64,000 nt of DNA from Imbricaverruca yamaguchii (GCA_034440575.1 JAOTOL010000448.1:1-64000), one strand, 5' to 3'; positions 1 through 10,412 are shown, counted from the first letter of the stretch. Notes: generated from the sequence alone by a model not told the origin. Translations and numbers: made by a program.

Positions 1-533
1 ATATTATCAAATACACGGTCAGAGTGGCAACGAACCCGGAATTTCGAAGTGTAGTAAGCTCAGAGTTTTAAAGCCGACACTAGGAAAGTGGCTGTCTTCT
101 CTGCCGAACAAACTTGCGGGAAGAATATACTCTGCCGATTGAGAATAGGTCATACATTCGCAACACACAGTTGGCCTTACCGGTGACGAACCACCTCTAT
201 GTCCGCGCTGCTCTTACCCTCTTACAGTCTATCATGTTTTAGTTGGCTGCACACTACTAGATCCTTTTACGACGCGCCAGATTTTTAGGGCGGTTGAATA
301 CCGACTCCTCTTTAGCGTATGTTTATAGGGAACGACTCTAAGGTCGTGGCGTCTGGGAATATTTCTACGTTCATTCGACAAGCTCGCCTTGGCGGTGATA
401 TACCCCCCACCCGTGAAGATTGATAGCAAGATATGATAGCAGTGCCGTGGAGTGATTAAAATTTAGTTATGGGCGCAAAGTGACCCTTGATGTCGACGCG
501 CCCCTAAACTCCAATCCACCACCACCACCACAT
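1..533 (+). mobile_element. Decayed 3' end of I-clade LINE (5' part outside window)
   Basis: Conceptual translation on the + strand, with stops and frameshifts, follows the C-terminal domain of the LINE ORF2 at 34779-35372: an ILCRLRIGHT-like block near 135-165, then a cysteine/histidine stretch near 195-250. The copy ends in the family's 3' hairpin, GGGCGC (471-476) and GCGCCC (498-503) around a 21-nt loop, followed by an A/C-rich tail running into CCA repeats (about 504-533). It sits directly upstream of a TOP1 exon, so it lies in a TOP1 intron. No intact reading frame remains. Confidence 0.8.
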
Positions 534-563
534 CTAGATGGATTGCACCACATGCCCTGGCAG

Positions 564-815
564 TGTCCTTTGTGCGCAAAGAAACATGGTTTGAAGCTCG
601 CCAGCCTCTCTGACGTTGTACATCGTTTCTGCGAGGAAAAAACTGAGGAAAGGAAAGCCATGAGCAAGGAGGACAAGAAGGAACTGAAAGAGACGAATGA
701 GGCCATCGTCAAGGAGTACGGTTTCTGTGCTTTGGATGGCCACACAGAGAAGATCGGTAACTTCCGTGTCGAGCCGCCCGGTCTGTTCCGGGGCCGCGGA
801 GACCATCCGAAACAG
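564..815 (+). CDS. TOP1: TOP1 internal exon (first in window): core subdomains, DNA clamp start
   Basis: Exon of DNA topoisomerase I, which relaxes supercoils in the nucleus through a transient 3'-phosphotyrosine link. The translation contains MSKEDKKELKE, KEYGFC and EPPGLFRGRGDHPK, the diagnostic block near residues 320-370 of the human enzyme. The donor GTGGGT follows at 816 and the exon ends in phase 0. The start is uncertain: the CAG at 561-563 gives 84 in-frame codons, but the AG ending at 604 is also possible, because the N-terminal part is poorly conserved. An ATG at 480 is not the start, since it lies in a LINE tail. About 290 N-terminal residues of a typical 765-residue TOP1 must lie upstream of the window. 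Confidence 0.93.
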
Positions 816-1643
816 GTGGGTGGGCGGCGCGAGCGTGCCATCAGTGAGAAGCGGGGTTTTCTGAGGAGCAGGAAGCAGCTCATTGGAATTTGTACTTTGA
901 TGATAGGATGTGTATTTGCAAACTTCATAAATTACCGGTAAAACTGCCAATGCAAATAGCTATTTTTTAAAACCGGCAAGTTGGTGCAATGTTGACACTT
1001 TCTGGAACATTTTCAGCCTCACTTTTCCTCCTATGTATTGTACACAAGATGCGTGCTACCACTAGACATACAAACATGAATATCTCACTTGAAAAAAGAA
1101 GATTAAGGACACTAATAAGCACCTTGGCTAATATTACCCATACGTTTTTATCCTTCACCTTGGCTAGCATTTTTGGCAAGTTTGTTTTAGCCAGTTGTAA
1201 AAACCATTAGGGACTGGTTTGGTGGTAAAAACTTCCAACCCTATCTAGAACAAGTGTGTTTTTCTGTGAAATCTCGGATGAATCCTAAAATGCAAGGTAA
1301 ATGCTATGTGTGGGCAAGATAACCTGACAGGTCACACCTCCCAGATGCAAATCCACCATAAAGCTAGGTATTATGGAATTGTTTTAGAACAATGTGTGTG
1401 CATGTGTGTACGTTTTTTCCTCCTGTTGGTGACCACTGCGGTCGATGCGCCCCCAAACCCCAATATTTGTGTGGTTGCTTGATCCCTGGCTGTGTTTATA
1501 GTGCTGAGGTAGGCATTCAGCTGATATTTTGGTGGTTATGAAGGCTGACACTAGTACCGGGCTGAAGTGGGCCTCTGTCTGATGCCTCTGGGCGGTCGAG
1601 GGTGCCGTGATTGGCACGTGCTGAGGTTGACACTCGGCTGCAG
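816..1643 (+). other. TOP1 intron (GT-AG) with a short LINE-tail remnant
   Basis: Donor GTGGGT at 816 and acceptor CAG at 1641-1643. The intron is mostly unique AT-rich sequence. Around 1428-1470 it carries a 5'-truncated copy of the LINE 3' tail: the loop portion, then GCGCCC at 1447-1452 and an A/C-rich tail. No gene is seen inside it. Confidence 0.85.
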
Positions 1644-1807
1644 GGCATGGTGAAGCGACGTATTATGGCCAAGAACATCATCATCAACTGCAGCAAGGAC
1701 TCCGTGCATCCAAAGCCACCTCCCGGTCAGAAGTGGAAGGAAGTGCGCCATGACAACTCTGTAACCTGGCTCGCCTCGTGGACAGAAAACATCCAGGGAC
1801 AGATAAA
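1644..1807 (+). CDS. TOP1: TOP1 internal exon: KRRIM / WKEVRHD / SWTENIQG block
   Basis: It continues the previous exon in phase 0 with GMVKRRIM, then IIINCSKDS, KWKEVRHDN and TWLASWTENIQG, all strongly conserved in the TOP1 core that grips DNA. The acceptor is CTGCAG and the donor GTAAGT at 1808. The exon is 164 bp and ends in phase 2, splitting the lysine codon before the tyrosine that begins YVMLN in the next exon. The MAKN where many animals have MPED is a small lineage difference, not a break. Confidence 0.96.
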
Positions 1808-2122
1808 GTAAGTGGCCGGGCCCGTTGCAATTTTGTAGTATTCTAACTGTATTTTATTATCGGGCGCCCATTTCTTGGGTACACTGATATAGTCCTATAC
1901 AGATGCTAACAAAACCTAAATATCTAACCCACAGTGTAAACAATGGTATTGTGTGCTGTGTCTTGCTCATGTTTCCGAATGTGGACACTGTCATATCACC
2001 ACGACAATTTGTATCATACCGGCTGCAAGGCTGGGCTGTGTGTAATCGGGACGGCGCGCGGGTGCTGAGGCTGACAGGCCCTGGCCCTGCGCCGCCCGTG
2101 TGACCCGGCTCGTGCCCCACAG
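1808..2122 (+). other. TOP1 intron (GT-AG), nothing further recognised
   Basis: Short intron with donor GTAAGT and acceptor CCCCACAG. I see no repeat or RNA gene in it. Confidence 0.85.
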
Positions 2123-2300
2123 GTACGTTATGCTGAACGCGGCGTCCCGGCTCAAAGGCGAGAAGGACTGGCAGAAGTACGAGGTAGCTCGGCGACTCAA
2201 CCAGTGCGTCGGCAGAATCCGAGAGTCGTACAAGGACGACTTCAAAAGCAAGGAGATGCGGATACGACAGCGCGCCGTAGCCATGTACTTTATCGACAAG
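2123..2300 (+). CDS. TOP1: TOP1 internal exon: YVMLN to YFIDK
   Basis: The split lysine codon is completed by the first base. The exon then encodes YVMLNAASRLKGEKDWQKYE, a helical segment ending KEMRIRQRAVAMYFIDK, which leads into the catalytic core. It is 178 bp, taking phase 2 in and phase 0 out. The donor is GTCGGT at 2301. The conserved pattern of basic residues around the DNA-facing surface is intact. Confidence 0.96.
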
Positions 2301-2770
2301 GTCGGTACACATCCCGCAGCAGACATTGCACCGTGCTGCCAGTCAACATGCTGTTCCGTAATATTAATATAAAAGCGTGAAGTCGCAACGCGCTACTTGT
2401 ATCCGCTGCCTTTGATGAATGTTTGACTGTCGCGCCGCCAGGCGTGGTGATAACGGGCAGATCATCATGCGGGATTTCTCAAAACGTCGATGGTGATGAC
2501 ATATTACGTTTTGCTGTGCGACGGCCCCTACGGAGGGGATAAGTAAGGTTACGTAGTTGCCCGTCTCACAATCAAAAGATTGTGAGAGCTGCCACCTGTC
2601 GCTACTCTTCGCCCGCGGCCAATCGACGTGAGAGATTGGCGATGCTACACGACTCAACGGTCGGTGTGTTGTAAAACCAATAATCAACTGACCGACCCCT
2701 GTGGAGACGGTGGCTCTTCGCCCGGACAGTGGACGGGTGTGATCTGAGGCGTGCTGTTGTTCTCCAACAG
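2301..2770 (+). other. TOP1 intron carrying a SINE
   Basis: Donor GTCGGT and acceptor CCAACAG at 2770. A tRNA-derived SINE fills about 2520-2693 (separate entry). The remainder shows nothing recognisable. Confidence 0.85.
2520..2693 (+). mobile_element. tRNA-derived SINE, copy 1 (in TOP1 intron)
   Basis: It matches the copy at 48068-48231 over most of its length: a tRNA-like head, then CACCTGTCGCTAC, a GTGAGAGATTGGCGA block, CTCAACGGTCGGTGTG and a TAAAACCAATAATCAA tail. The tRNA-like promoter region is decayed. It is oriented like the host gene. I could not define a clean TSD for this copy. Confidence 0.8.
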
Positions 2771-3022
2771 CTTGCACTGCGAGCCGGTAACGAGAAAGAC
2801 GAGGACCAAGCCGATACTGTGGGCTGCTGCTCGCTGCGTGTGGAGCACATCAAGCTGGAAGAGGAGCTGAATGGCAAGGCGTACGTAGTGGTGTTCGACT
2901 TCCTCGGAAAGGATTCGATCCGCTACTATAATGAGATCCCTGTGGAGAAGCGAGTCTTCAAGAACCTGCAGCTGTTCATGGAGAACAAGGAGCCGGGTGA
3001 CGACCTCTTCGATCGGCTCAAC
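2771..3022 (+). CDS. TOP1: TOP1 catalytic exon with R488- and K532-equivalents
   Basis: Begins LALRAGNEK, in which the CGA codon at 2780-2782 is the active-site arginine equivalent to human R488. [12 protein letters not shown] follows, then [12 protein letters not shown], in which the AAG at 2909-2911 is the K532 equivalent, the general acid. The exon ends [21 protein letters not shown]. It is 252 bp, phase 0 in and out, with donor GTAGGT at 3023. Both catalytic residues and their neighbourhoods are intact, so there is no sign of inactivation. Confidence 0.97.
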
Positions 3023-3044
3023 GTAGGTGTTCAACTCACCGTGC

Positions 3045-3905
3045 CAGTTTACAGTGAAGAGTCCAGAGGTGGCTGGACTGGTGTAGCGCAATACCACAGG
3101 GGTGGCAGAGCCAGTTTATGGTGGAGAGTCCAGAGGTGGCTGGACTGGTGTAGCGCAATACCACGGGGGTGGCAGAGCCAGTTTATAGTGGAGAGTCCAG
3201 AGGTGGCTGGACTGGTGTAGCGCAATACCACAGGGGTGGCAGAGCCAGTGCAGTGGAGAGTCCGGAGGCGGCTTGTGTAACACAGGTACAGGACCAGTGC
3301 AGTGCAGGGGTATTAAGGGCGATTGGACTGGTGTAGTGCGTGTGGCTGGATCAGTGTAGCTCAGGTCCCCAGAGGTGGCTGGACTGGTGTAGCGCAATAC
3401 CACAGGGGTGGCAGAGCCAGTGCAGTGGAGAGTCCGGAGGCGGCTTGTGTAACACAGGTACAGGACCAGTGCAGTGCAGGGATATTAAGGGCGATTGGAC
3501 TGGTGTAGTGCGTGTGGCTGGATCAGTGTAGCTCAGGTCCCCAGAGGTGGCTGGACTGGTGTAGCGCAATACCACAGGGGTGGCAGAGCCAGTGCAGTGG
3601 AGAGTCCGGAGGCGGCTTGTGTAACACAGGTACAGGACCAGTGCAGTGAGGGGTATTAAGGGCGATTGGACTGGTGTAGTGCGTGTGGCTGGGTCAGTGT
3701 AGCTCAGGTCCCCAGAGGTGGCTGGACTGGTGTAGCGCAATACCACAGGGGTGGCAGAGCCAGTGCAGTGGAGAGTCCGGAGGCGGCTTGTGTAACACAG
3801 GTACAGGACCAGTGCAGTGCAGGGGTATTAAGGGCGATTGGACTGGTGTAGTGCGTGTGGCTGGGTCAGTGTAGCTCAGGTCCCCAGAGGTGGCTGGACT
3901 CATGT
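3045..3905 (+). repeat. Tandem array, ~68-bp units then ~172-bp higher-order units
   Basis: The marker AGGTGGCTGGACT starts at 3067, 3133, 3201, 3373, 3545, 3716 and 3888. The spacings are therefore 66 and 68, then 172, 172, 171 and 172. The longer unit contains the short one plus about 104 bp of added sequence (ACACAGGTACAGGACCAGTG region). Units are almost identical, so expansion is recent. Open frames across it are a by-product of the repeat. Confidence 0.95.
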
Positions 3906-4290
3906 AGTGTAGACATACACTGGTAGATGATCTTGGAACATGTGGTAAAAATTATTAAATGATTATTGTGTGCTCATGCTGGAGTACGTTTTGCTAATTG
4001 TGATGTGTGCACCTAGTTTTGCACCCCTCCCCTGTGTTATGTCCAATAGTGGTGCTGTTTCGTGTGGTGGCAGTTGACCCTTTGTTGTCACGTGCTATGT
4101 AGTGGTGTGGTTGCTGATGACTCATGTTTTACGATATGGTGATCTAGTGTGTGACGAGTGGTGACTGACGACTGACGACATCCTCTTCCCAAGCTGCCAC
4201 GTCACGTGCCGCCGTGGAGTCGGTCCTTTAGCCTGCACTGTTGACGCGGCTGACGTCGGCGTGGATTGGTGGTGCTGCGGTGTGTGATTG

Positions 4291-4363
4291 TGTGCCCCGT
4301 TACAGACGCCGATCCTGGCCTAACAGACACCTGATGTAACAAATAGACGGCCTGTCGGTCCAG
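4291..4363 (+). pseudogene. Decayed duplicate of TOP1 exon (acceptor plus exon start)
   Basis: TGTGCCCCGTTACAG at 4291-4305 is identical to the true acceptor region at 4398-4412, 107 bp downstream. After it, ATCCTG, ACACCTGA and GACGGCCTG match the real exon in order. The frame has an early TAA and indels, so it cannot replace the exon. It is a local tandem duplication that has lost coding ability while keeping a perfect-looking acceptor. Confidence 0.88.
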
Positions 4364-4412
4364 GTGCCTGCCGGCCTGCCCTACCTACGAGTGAACATGT
4401 GCCCCGTTACAG

Positions 4413-4550
4413 ACTACGATCCTGAACAAACACCTGACGGAACAGATGGACGGCCTGACGGCAAAGGTGTTCCGTACCTACAACGCGTCGCGCACACTTC
4501 AGGAACAGCTGGACCTGCTCACCGAGGAGAGCATGTCTGTCAACGAGAAG
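4413..4550 (+). CDS. TOP1: TOP1 catalytic exon with R590-equivalent
   Basis: Encodes TTILNKHL, then [13 protein letters not shown], where the CGT at 4473-4475 is the R590-equivalent active-site arginine, then a helix [12 protein letters not shown] leading to the linker. It is 138 bp, phase 0 in and out, with donor GTGCGC at 4551. A decayed copy of its first part lies just upstream, but this copy is the intact one. Confidence 0.96.
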
Positions 4551-5844
4551 GTGCGCTGTCCTGCCGGTGACATCCATAGTTGGTCGGGCCCACAGGAGGG
4601 GCGCCGTTGCAGTCGGTTGTGTGCCGCGCTTGGTGATGTCTTGCATATGGAGGATTTGCCGTTTCACAGTGGTGTGGCACATGCTTAAATGAAATATAAG
4701 GGGCTGAAGTAGGTACATTTCGGTGTGCTCCATGTAACGAGAAGAGGTGGGACTACTGCCTCTGCATAGGGAGCTCTCATGCCGCGCCCGGCCTCTGCTA
4801 TGTGGTGGCGGCCAGTGTCAGTGCTCCAGATGTGCACCACTGACGGTTGGTCACGTCTTAGTATCATATCCTTTTTATGCTGACTGATGTCACATTGGAT
4901 TTGTCTAACTTGCCACTGTGATGTTCTGTCCGACGATTCCTGCCTTATCCCATCGGGCGACTGATTGATTTGTTGTCGTTAAGTATTGAAGTATCGTATT
5001 GAAGTATCGTTAGTATTAAAGTATTGAAGTATCGTTTTCACTGAAATGCATTGCATGCAGTGTCTGTAGCCATGGGTGTTGTTTGTAGGCTTTGGAGGGG
5101 GAAAATGCCTCCTCGCTGTGGGCTTTACCCCACCAAATAATTTCAACCTTTGATATGGGACTGTATGGTGCGTGCTCCCCAGTCCGTTTTGGGGCCGACC
5201 ATTGCCTCCATGTATTGTGCCCCTCCAAAAAAAAAATCACTTTCGGAAGTCAATGCCCCTGTCTGTAGCACAATACTACCAGGTAGACGGTGTCGGCGAT
5301 GTGAAGCCCTAGCACTGTGCCGCATTTCGATGACCATCTGAGTTACGGACACGACATGGCCTCAGTAGTTGAGCCTTCTGCACCACAAATAACTAACAGG
5401 GTATGCTCTGGTCCATAGTGCAGGACGTGGAAAATTCAATTTCTCGTTCAAAAAGTTTCTTATGGTTGAATGAAGATGAGGCTGAAGTGAGCTCATTTGG
5501 TTGTGTTCTATTCACTCGAGTCCATCCTCATGCATTCAGGTTGCATGAGGTACCCGGTTGCTTCCATGGGGTAGCATGAGTTGCTAAGTATACTTTCAGT
5601 TATTTCGTTCGTTTTTGTTTGTTTGTTCTTTGTTTTTTTATGGTTTGTTTTCTCGCACATGGCTAATGTGTCGCTGTACTGGTCCCTCTTTATGGGCCAG
5701 GTTTTTTCATTGTACCAAAGTTTTAATTACCATTTCGCAGGTGGAATTATGATTCAGCAGGACCACTCGCATTACTTTTCTTTGCTCTTCATGCGAGGTT
5801 TATGTTGATTGAGGTGCTTATGCAGGCGTGTTCTTTTTCGTCAG
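4551..5844 (+). other. TOP1 intron, no feature recognised
   Basis: 1.29-kb intron with donor GTGCGC and acceptor TTTTTCGTCAG. AT-rich and T-rich toward the 3' end. It has a short simple repeat of TATTGAAGTATCG type near 4980-5035. No gene or mobile element recognised. Confidence 0.8.
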
Positions 5845-5997
5845 ATTCTGGCCTACAATCGCGCCAATCGGGCGGTGGCCATCCTCTGCAACCATCAGCG
5901 GGCGGTGCCGAAAACGTTTGAGAAGTCCATGGAGAACTTGATGAAGAAAATTGCCGACAAGAAAGAAACTCTATCGGAGGCGGAGAAACAGTTAAAG
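5845..5997 (+). CDS. TOP1: TOP1 exon with H632-equivalent; start of linker coiled coil
   Basis: Begins [19 protein letters not shown]. The CAT at 5893-5895 is the H632-equivalent histidine of the active site. It continues [20 protein letters not shown], the start of the charged antiparallel coiled-coil linker that controls DNA rotation. It is 153 bp, phase 0 in and out, with donor GTAATA at 5998. Confidence 0.97.
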
Positions 5998-6217
5998 GTA
6001 ATAGGGAATGACTTCAGCGTTCATCGTGATGGCTTGCACTAAGCTTCTGGCAAGCTTGTGAGTCTAGAGGCAATCGTATTCGAAGGCATTGGCTGTCAAC
6101 GTGGCAAAGGAGCCGGACGTCGCTGATGCTTATGTGTTGGTGATAGTTGTCATGCACTCTTCTGATTCCTGCTCCTCGTGCTGGTATGCTGTGACGTGGA
6201 CGTCTGGTGTCTGTCAG

Positions 6218-6414
6218 GCGGCCAAGAGAGCAGCCAAGAGCGGCGGCAGTGTCAAGGAGCGCTCCATGCTGGACCTGAAGCTCAAGGCGGTCAATCGGAT
6301 CCATGAGCAGTTGAAGAAGCTGGAGCTGTCCGCTACCGATAAGGAGGAGAATAAGGATATCGCACTCGGCACGTCAAAGCTCAACTACCTAGACCCTCGA
6401 ATCTCTGTAGCCTG
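6218..6414 (+). CDS. TOP1: TOP1 exon with catalytic tyrosine (Y723-equivalent)
   Basis: The first part is the second linker helix ([10 protein letters not shown], then [16 protein letters not shown]). It ends [20 protein letters not shown]. The TAC at 6386-6388 is the nucleophilic tyrosine (Y723 in human TOP1) that forms the covalent DNA link. PRISVAW follows. The exon is 197 bp, phase 0 in and phase 2 out, splitting the tryptophan codon before CKKW. The donor is GTGAGT at 6415. The short intron before it (5998-6217) shows nothing notable. Confidence 0.98.
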
Positions 6415-8465
6415 GTGAGTTATATTTGCAGGCCCGCCGTGAGGTCAGCCCTGTTACACCGATTGCTAGAGAAATGGCGCTCTCTCGGGTCACCACAGCC
6501 ACCCCTGTGGGCCCGACATCGAAGCGGCATATGGTACGACCTGGCGTCATGGCATTCTTTTAAAGCTTCAAAGAAGTGGTGCCCGCGGGCGTATGGGCAT
6601 GTTCTTACAAAACTTTCTAGCAGACCCTTTTTTTTCGTGTCCGTATTGGTGACCATTTATCTGCACGCTTTCCACTTGTAAATTGAATCCCGCAGGGCAG
6701 CGTGCTGGGTGTGGTTCTCTTCGCCGTTATGATAAATGACGTTTTTGTTGGGCTTCCAAGTATTGACCGATCTCTCATCGTTGATGGTGTAGGTATTTTG
6801 TCCTGTATTTCAAGAGCCTCTACATCATCGCGACAGCTTCAGCTGGCGACCAATCATCTCCAGAAGCGGAGCACCATGAATGGTTTTGTAACTATCTGCC
6901 ACAAAAACTGCAGCGATGCATTTCTGTCGCCGTCATTGATGCCGTGATATTGTACTTATGCAGCACGGTGAGCCCATTAAACTATGTCCGGTATTTAAGT
7001 TTTGGGGAATGTATTTTGTAGCCGCTTGCTTCACCGAGAACATCTAAAAATTATTTGTGACAAGTGCGTTACATCTATGAACATTCTAAAATGTGTGGCA
7101 CGTACATCGTGCGGAGGAGACCGACAAACACTGCTGCTTCTTTGCCGATCACTCATCCGCTTCTAGCTAGCTTATGCCTGCTTTGTTTATGATGGGACAT
7201 GTTTGTTCGGAAAACGTATTCTTGACACCGTCCATCATACAGCTCTGAGAATCGTGACTGGAGCGTTTCGAACGTCGCCAATCGCGAGCGTACTGGCCGA
7301 TATCAATGAGCCACCCCTTGCCCTTAGAAGACAGATGCTAGGGTTGCGCTACGCATACAAATTACGCCGTTTTCCGCAACACCCTGTATACCAAGCAGTG
7401 TTCTCATGTCACACACTATCAATTTTTACGCAATGGAGTACGTATGTACCGACCTCTCTGCAGTAGAATTCGGTATCTTTTTGATGAAAGTCAATTAGAA
7501 ATCCTCAATGTGTAACGTGCCCCGCTTGTTTGAGCACTCCCATGTAGAATTCTCTCGTTACAACCGAGGATAGATATTGGCTTAGCTGACACCCGCAAAG
7601 GGATATTCTCGCAGATGAGTTTCGAGCATGAACTCTGGCACACTTGTCGGCATTATATAATATCTGCGCAAAATTTTTTACGGACGGATCAAAGACAGAC
7701 GCTGGGGCTAGAAGTGCGTTTGTGTGCGACACAGCCACTAGATCGTTCACGTTACCAAGGCACTTATCCGTCTACACGTTCGAGCTGGTTGCAATCTACA
7801 AAGCACTTGCTTTCATATACGTTGGGACTGATGAAAAGCATGTAATTATATCCGACTCGTTTAGCAGCCTTCTGTCACGTATCAGTTTTAATTCCACTGA
7901 TACTTTAGTATATGATATCTTACGCCGCCTGACTACATTAGATTACGCAGGAAAAATCGTCCACTTCTGTTGGATTCCTAGCCACGTTGACATCTAGATG
8001 CACGAGAAAAGAGAATATTCGTAATACAAGGGACGCCCTATAGCGACCCCTCGAACAATTAATAGTTATCGGCGCTGAATGACCTCGTAGTCGGCGCGTC
8101 CTTAAACTCAAATAATCAATCAATCGATCATATTTGCAGGTGCAGGCACCAACCTGGCCGAGTGTATTGAATACTCGGCGCGGATGGTCCAACCGGTTTC
8201 GTCCGTCGGACTTCTTTGATTGTTCACCATAATGTGACTTGCCCTCTGGAAGTCCCCATTGGTAGAGTTGTTTGAGTTGTCTATTGAGAATAGTTATACT
8301 GCTGGACATTGTTGACGTGGAGCAACTTGTGCAACCAGCGTGATGACCTAGGCTGAGCTCCCATATCAATGGTGATGAGACTAAGCGTACTGAATGGTGA
8401 CTGCTCGCGTGCGGCCCTCTGTTACCGCTGCAGCGCTGACGCACGTCTGCGGCCCCTTGCGACAG
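6415..8465 (+). other. Last TOP1 intron, host of a dead LINE
   Basis: 2.05-kb intron with donor GTGAGT and acceptor TTGCGACAG. A decayed LINE occupies about 6500-8130 (separate entry). The final 129 bp (8337-8465) are almost identical to 10413-10541 downstream of the gene. Confidence 0.9.
6500..8130 (+). mobile_element. Decayed 5'-truncated I-clade LINE (RT and RNase H remnants)
   Basis: Same family as the element at 34262-41127, sense to TOP1. It starts inside the reverse transcriptase (AYGTTW-like block near 6530), passes PQGSVLGVVLFAVMIND (about 6690-6740; split by a frameshift) and a VDG where the catalytic VDD should be, then the TVHHTALRIVTGAFRTSP block (about 7220-7280) and RNase H (TDGSKTDAGARSAFV near 7680-7725, CWIPSH near 7965-7985). 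Many stops and frameshifts are present. It ends with a mutated form of the family hairpin (about 8070-8101) and an AATCAATCAATC tail. Confidence 0.92.
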
Positions 8466-8568
8466 GTGTAAAAAGTGGGACGTGCCCATCGAGAAGGTTT
8501 ACAACAAGACGCAGCGCGATAAGTTCCGCTGGGCGATTGACATGGCCGGACCGGAGTTTGTGTTCTGA
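8466..8568 (+). CDS. TOP1: TOP1 terminal exon and stop
   Basis: Completes the split tryptophan and encodes CKKWDVPIEKVYNKTQRDKF, then RWAIDMAGPEFVF and TGA at 8566-8568. This is the standard C-terminus of animal TOP1, which packs against the active site. I found no canonical AATAAA shortly downstream by eye. A near-copy of the acceptor and first codons lies 2076 bp downstream. Confidence 0.97.
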
Positions 8569-10301
8569 GCGGGCGGCGCTGGTGTTCCGGACCGACAGAG
8601 GTGCTGTGCTCCGCCCACCACCACCACCATCACCACCACCATCACCACCGCTACCAAAAACACTTGTGATACTTGTTGGTAGGCCGAGAGAGAGGACTGC
8701 TTGTGATGTCGATTGCTCCGCACCGGACTCCCGTGATGGGATGATTGGAGACTTTGCTAGCAGTGGCTGCGTTGTACATGCCGTTGAGATGAGGTAATGG
8801 AGACTGTGTGTGTGGCCGGTACGGTTGTTTTTGGACGCTGTATGCTTGGTACGGCACCACACTGCCTACTTAGCACTGATTTTATATGTATATCGACCTT
8901 TGTTTACTTAAGGCTGCTAATTCCCTCCATTATTGTCATTCAGTTCCATTGTTACCACATTCTTGCCAGGTTCAGGAGGTATAAAAATGGAAAGTTCATG
9001 CCATAGGCGCTTCTGTGACAATTTCGGTACATGGTGCCATCTGGGATAAAATCAATTGGTACTTCAAGATGAAGTGAATCGTGTCGGCCTGTTGCTGGCG
9101 AGGCGGCCTGTGTGGTGGCCAGGGTGCGGCCGGTGCCGATGGGCGTCACGAGCGGGAGCCAGTGAAATCATCAGCATACCATCACTCGACTAGATATGTG
9201 CATGCATCAGTGTCGCGCCGATCACCCGTGTTTTATCGTCCTATCTCGGCAGTCGTGTGTCAGCTGTGTGTCTGCATTTCGTTCGATTGACAGGGGTGCT
9301 GTATCACCAACGTGTCATACAAAACTAGTGTTGAAAGCCGCCCGCCATGTGTATTGTCGCAACACCACCGTTGGTAGCGCCAGCACAACTTGTTGCTGGA
9401 AGACGCGGAGTTTGAGGCGGAGGTGAGTGACTGGGAATCCGCTGTGTCACGTGCTAAACGTCCCCGTCTGCTTGGAGTCTCTGTGTGGGGTTAATCTGAG
9501 TTTGCATAATCGGCAGCTTTTCCGGACGTTTCAGCTGCATCATCGGATTTGGCTATGAACTTTGGACATATAATTTATGTGCAGGTGGTGTACGTGGGGA
9601 GTAATATTGTAGGTTCAATGCTTGTTTTGTATCTGCGAAGCCAAGGTTTGTCGAAAGTGACTGCTTGGACTGCATCGCAACACCAATTCGCTGATGATCT
9701 TGAACCTGTGGTGGCGGCGTTGGTTTCTGGAAAGCCCATGCCTTGGGCCGTGATGAGGCTTTGGGCATGGACTGCATTTTTTAGTTGTTGCTACTGACTA
9801 GACATACAACCAGGCGTTTAGTATCGTCAATTTTCCTGTGTGACAGGAGTTCGGAGCAACCAATCGTACTTCGGCCCAAAGCGCCGTTAGCAGCGGTACT
9901 TTGGGAATGTCCCCGTTCTCGGTGAATTTGCTAGTCTGCCTTGTGTTTCGGCGCAGTCTGATAGATAGGGAGCACCCTTTAATCGTGCGGTCTGGATTCT
10001 AACTTGGGAGTAAGTAGACATAGTGGGTTTCGGTGGGCTTTCCATCCGCATGGTGCAATTTCCGACTGTGTTGTGTTGCAGATATTGCGGCGGCCGTCAA
10101 ATTTCTTATGTGGCGACCACTCCAGACTTCTGTCCAGTTCCACAACGATCCACCTGGAATGGTGAGTGTTTCGCGTCGGGGATGGATCTGATGTGGCAAC
10201 GGCACCCATGGCTTCGTATTCAGTTGGCGTCGACGAGGACTCGGGATATGCTGGCATATTCGGTGGTTTAAGGTGTTGTGTTCGTTTACTGCGTGGCTGC
10301 T
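8569..10301 (+). other. TOP1 3' flank / possible 3' UTR, no gene recognised
   Basis: Contains a CCACCATCA-type trinucleotide-rich run at about 8618-8652, followed by unique sequence. A stretch near 9380-9425 (open frame, then GTGAGTG) looks like an exon with a donor site, but I could not link it to any protein. Confidence 0.5.
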
Positions 10302-10382
10302 AGACACGCATGTCATGGGCGCTGTATAACCACTGCAGTTGATGCGCCCTAAAACCCAAATAACTAACTAAGACACGCATGT
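10302..10382 (+). mobile_element. 57-bp LINE 3'-tail insertion with 12-bp TSD
   Basis: AGACACGCATGT at 10302-10313 is repeated exactly at 10371-10382. Between them lie 57 bp consisting almost only of the family hairpin (GGGCGC 10317-10322, 21-nt loop, GCGCCC 10344-10349) and the tail AAAACCCAAATAACTAACTA. This is a retrotransposition product truncated to little more than the reverse-transcriptase recognition module. Confidence 0.92.
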
Positions 10383-10412
10383 TTAACGGTAGAAACGTTT
10401 GTGGTCCCATCT

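Larger units (their letters stand above)
3023..4412 (+). other. TOP1 intron with minisatellite and a dead exon copy
   Basis: Intron of 1.39 kb, donor GTAGGT and acceptor GTTACAG. It contains a tandem array (about 3045-3905) and a decayed duplicate of the following exon's acceptor and start (4291-4363), both listed separately. The part from 3906 to 4290 shows no feature. Confidence 0.85.

Noticed and set aside
480..563. ATG at 480 as start of the TOP1 fragment
   Set aside because: It lies in the LINE tail; the TOP1 exon is internal and begins after an acceptor.
3049..3903. Several overlapping open frames on both strands
   Set aside because: By-products of the TOP1 intronic minisatellite.
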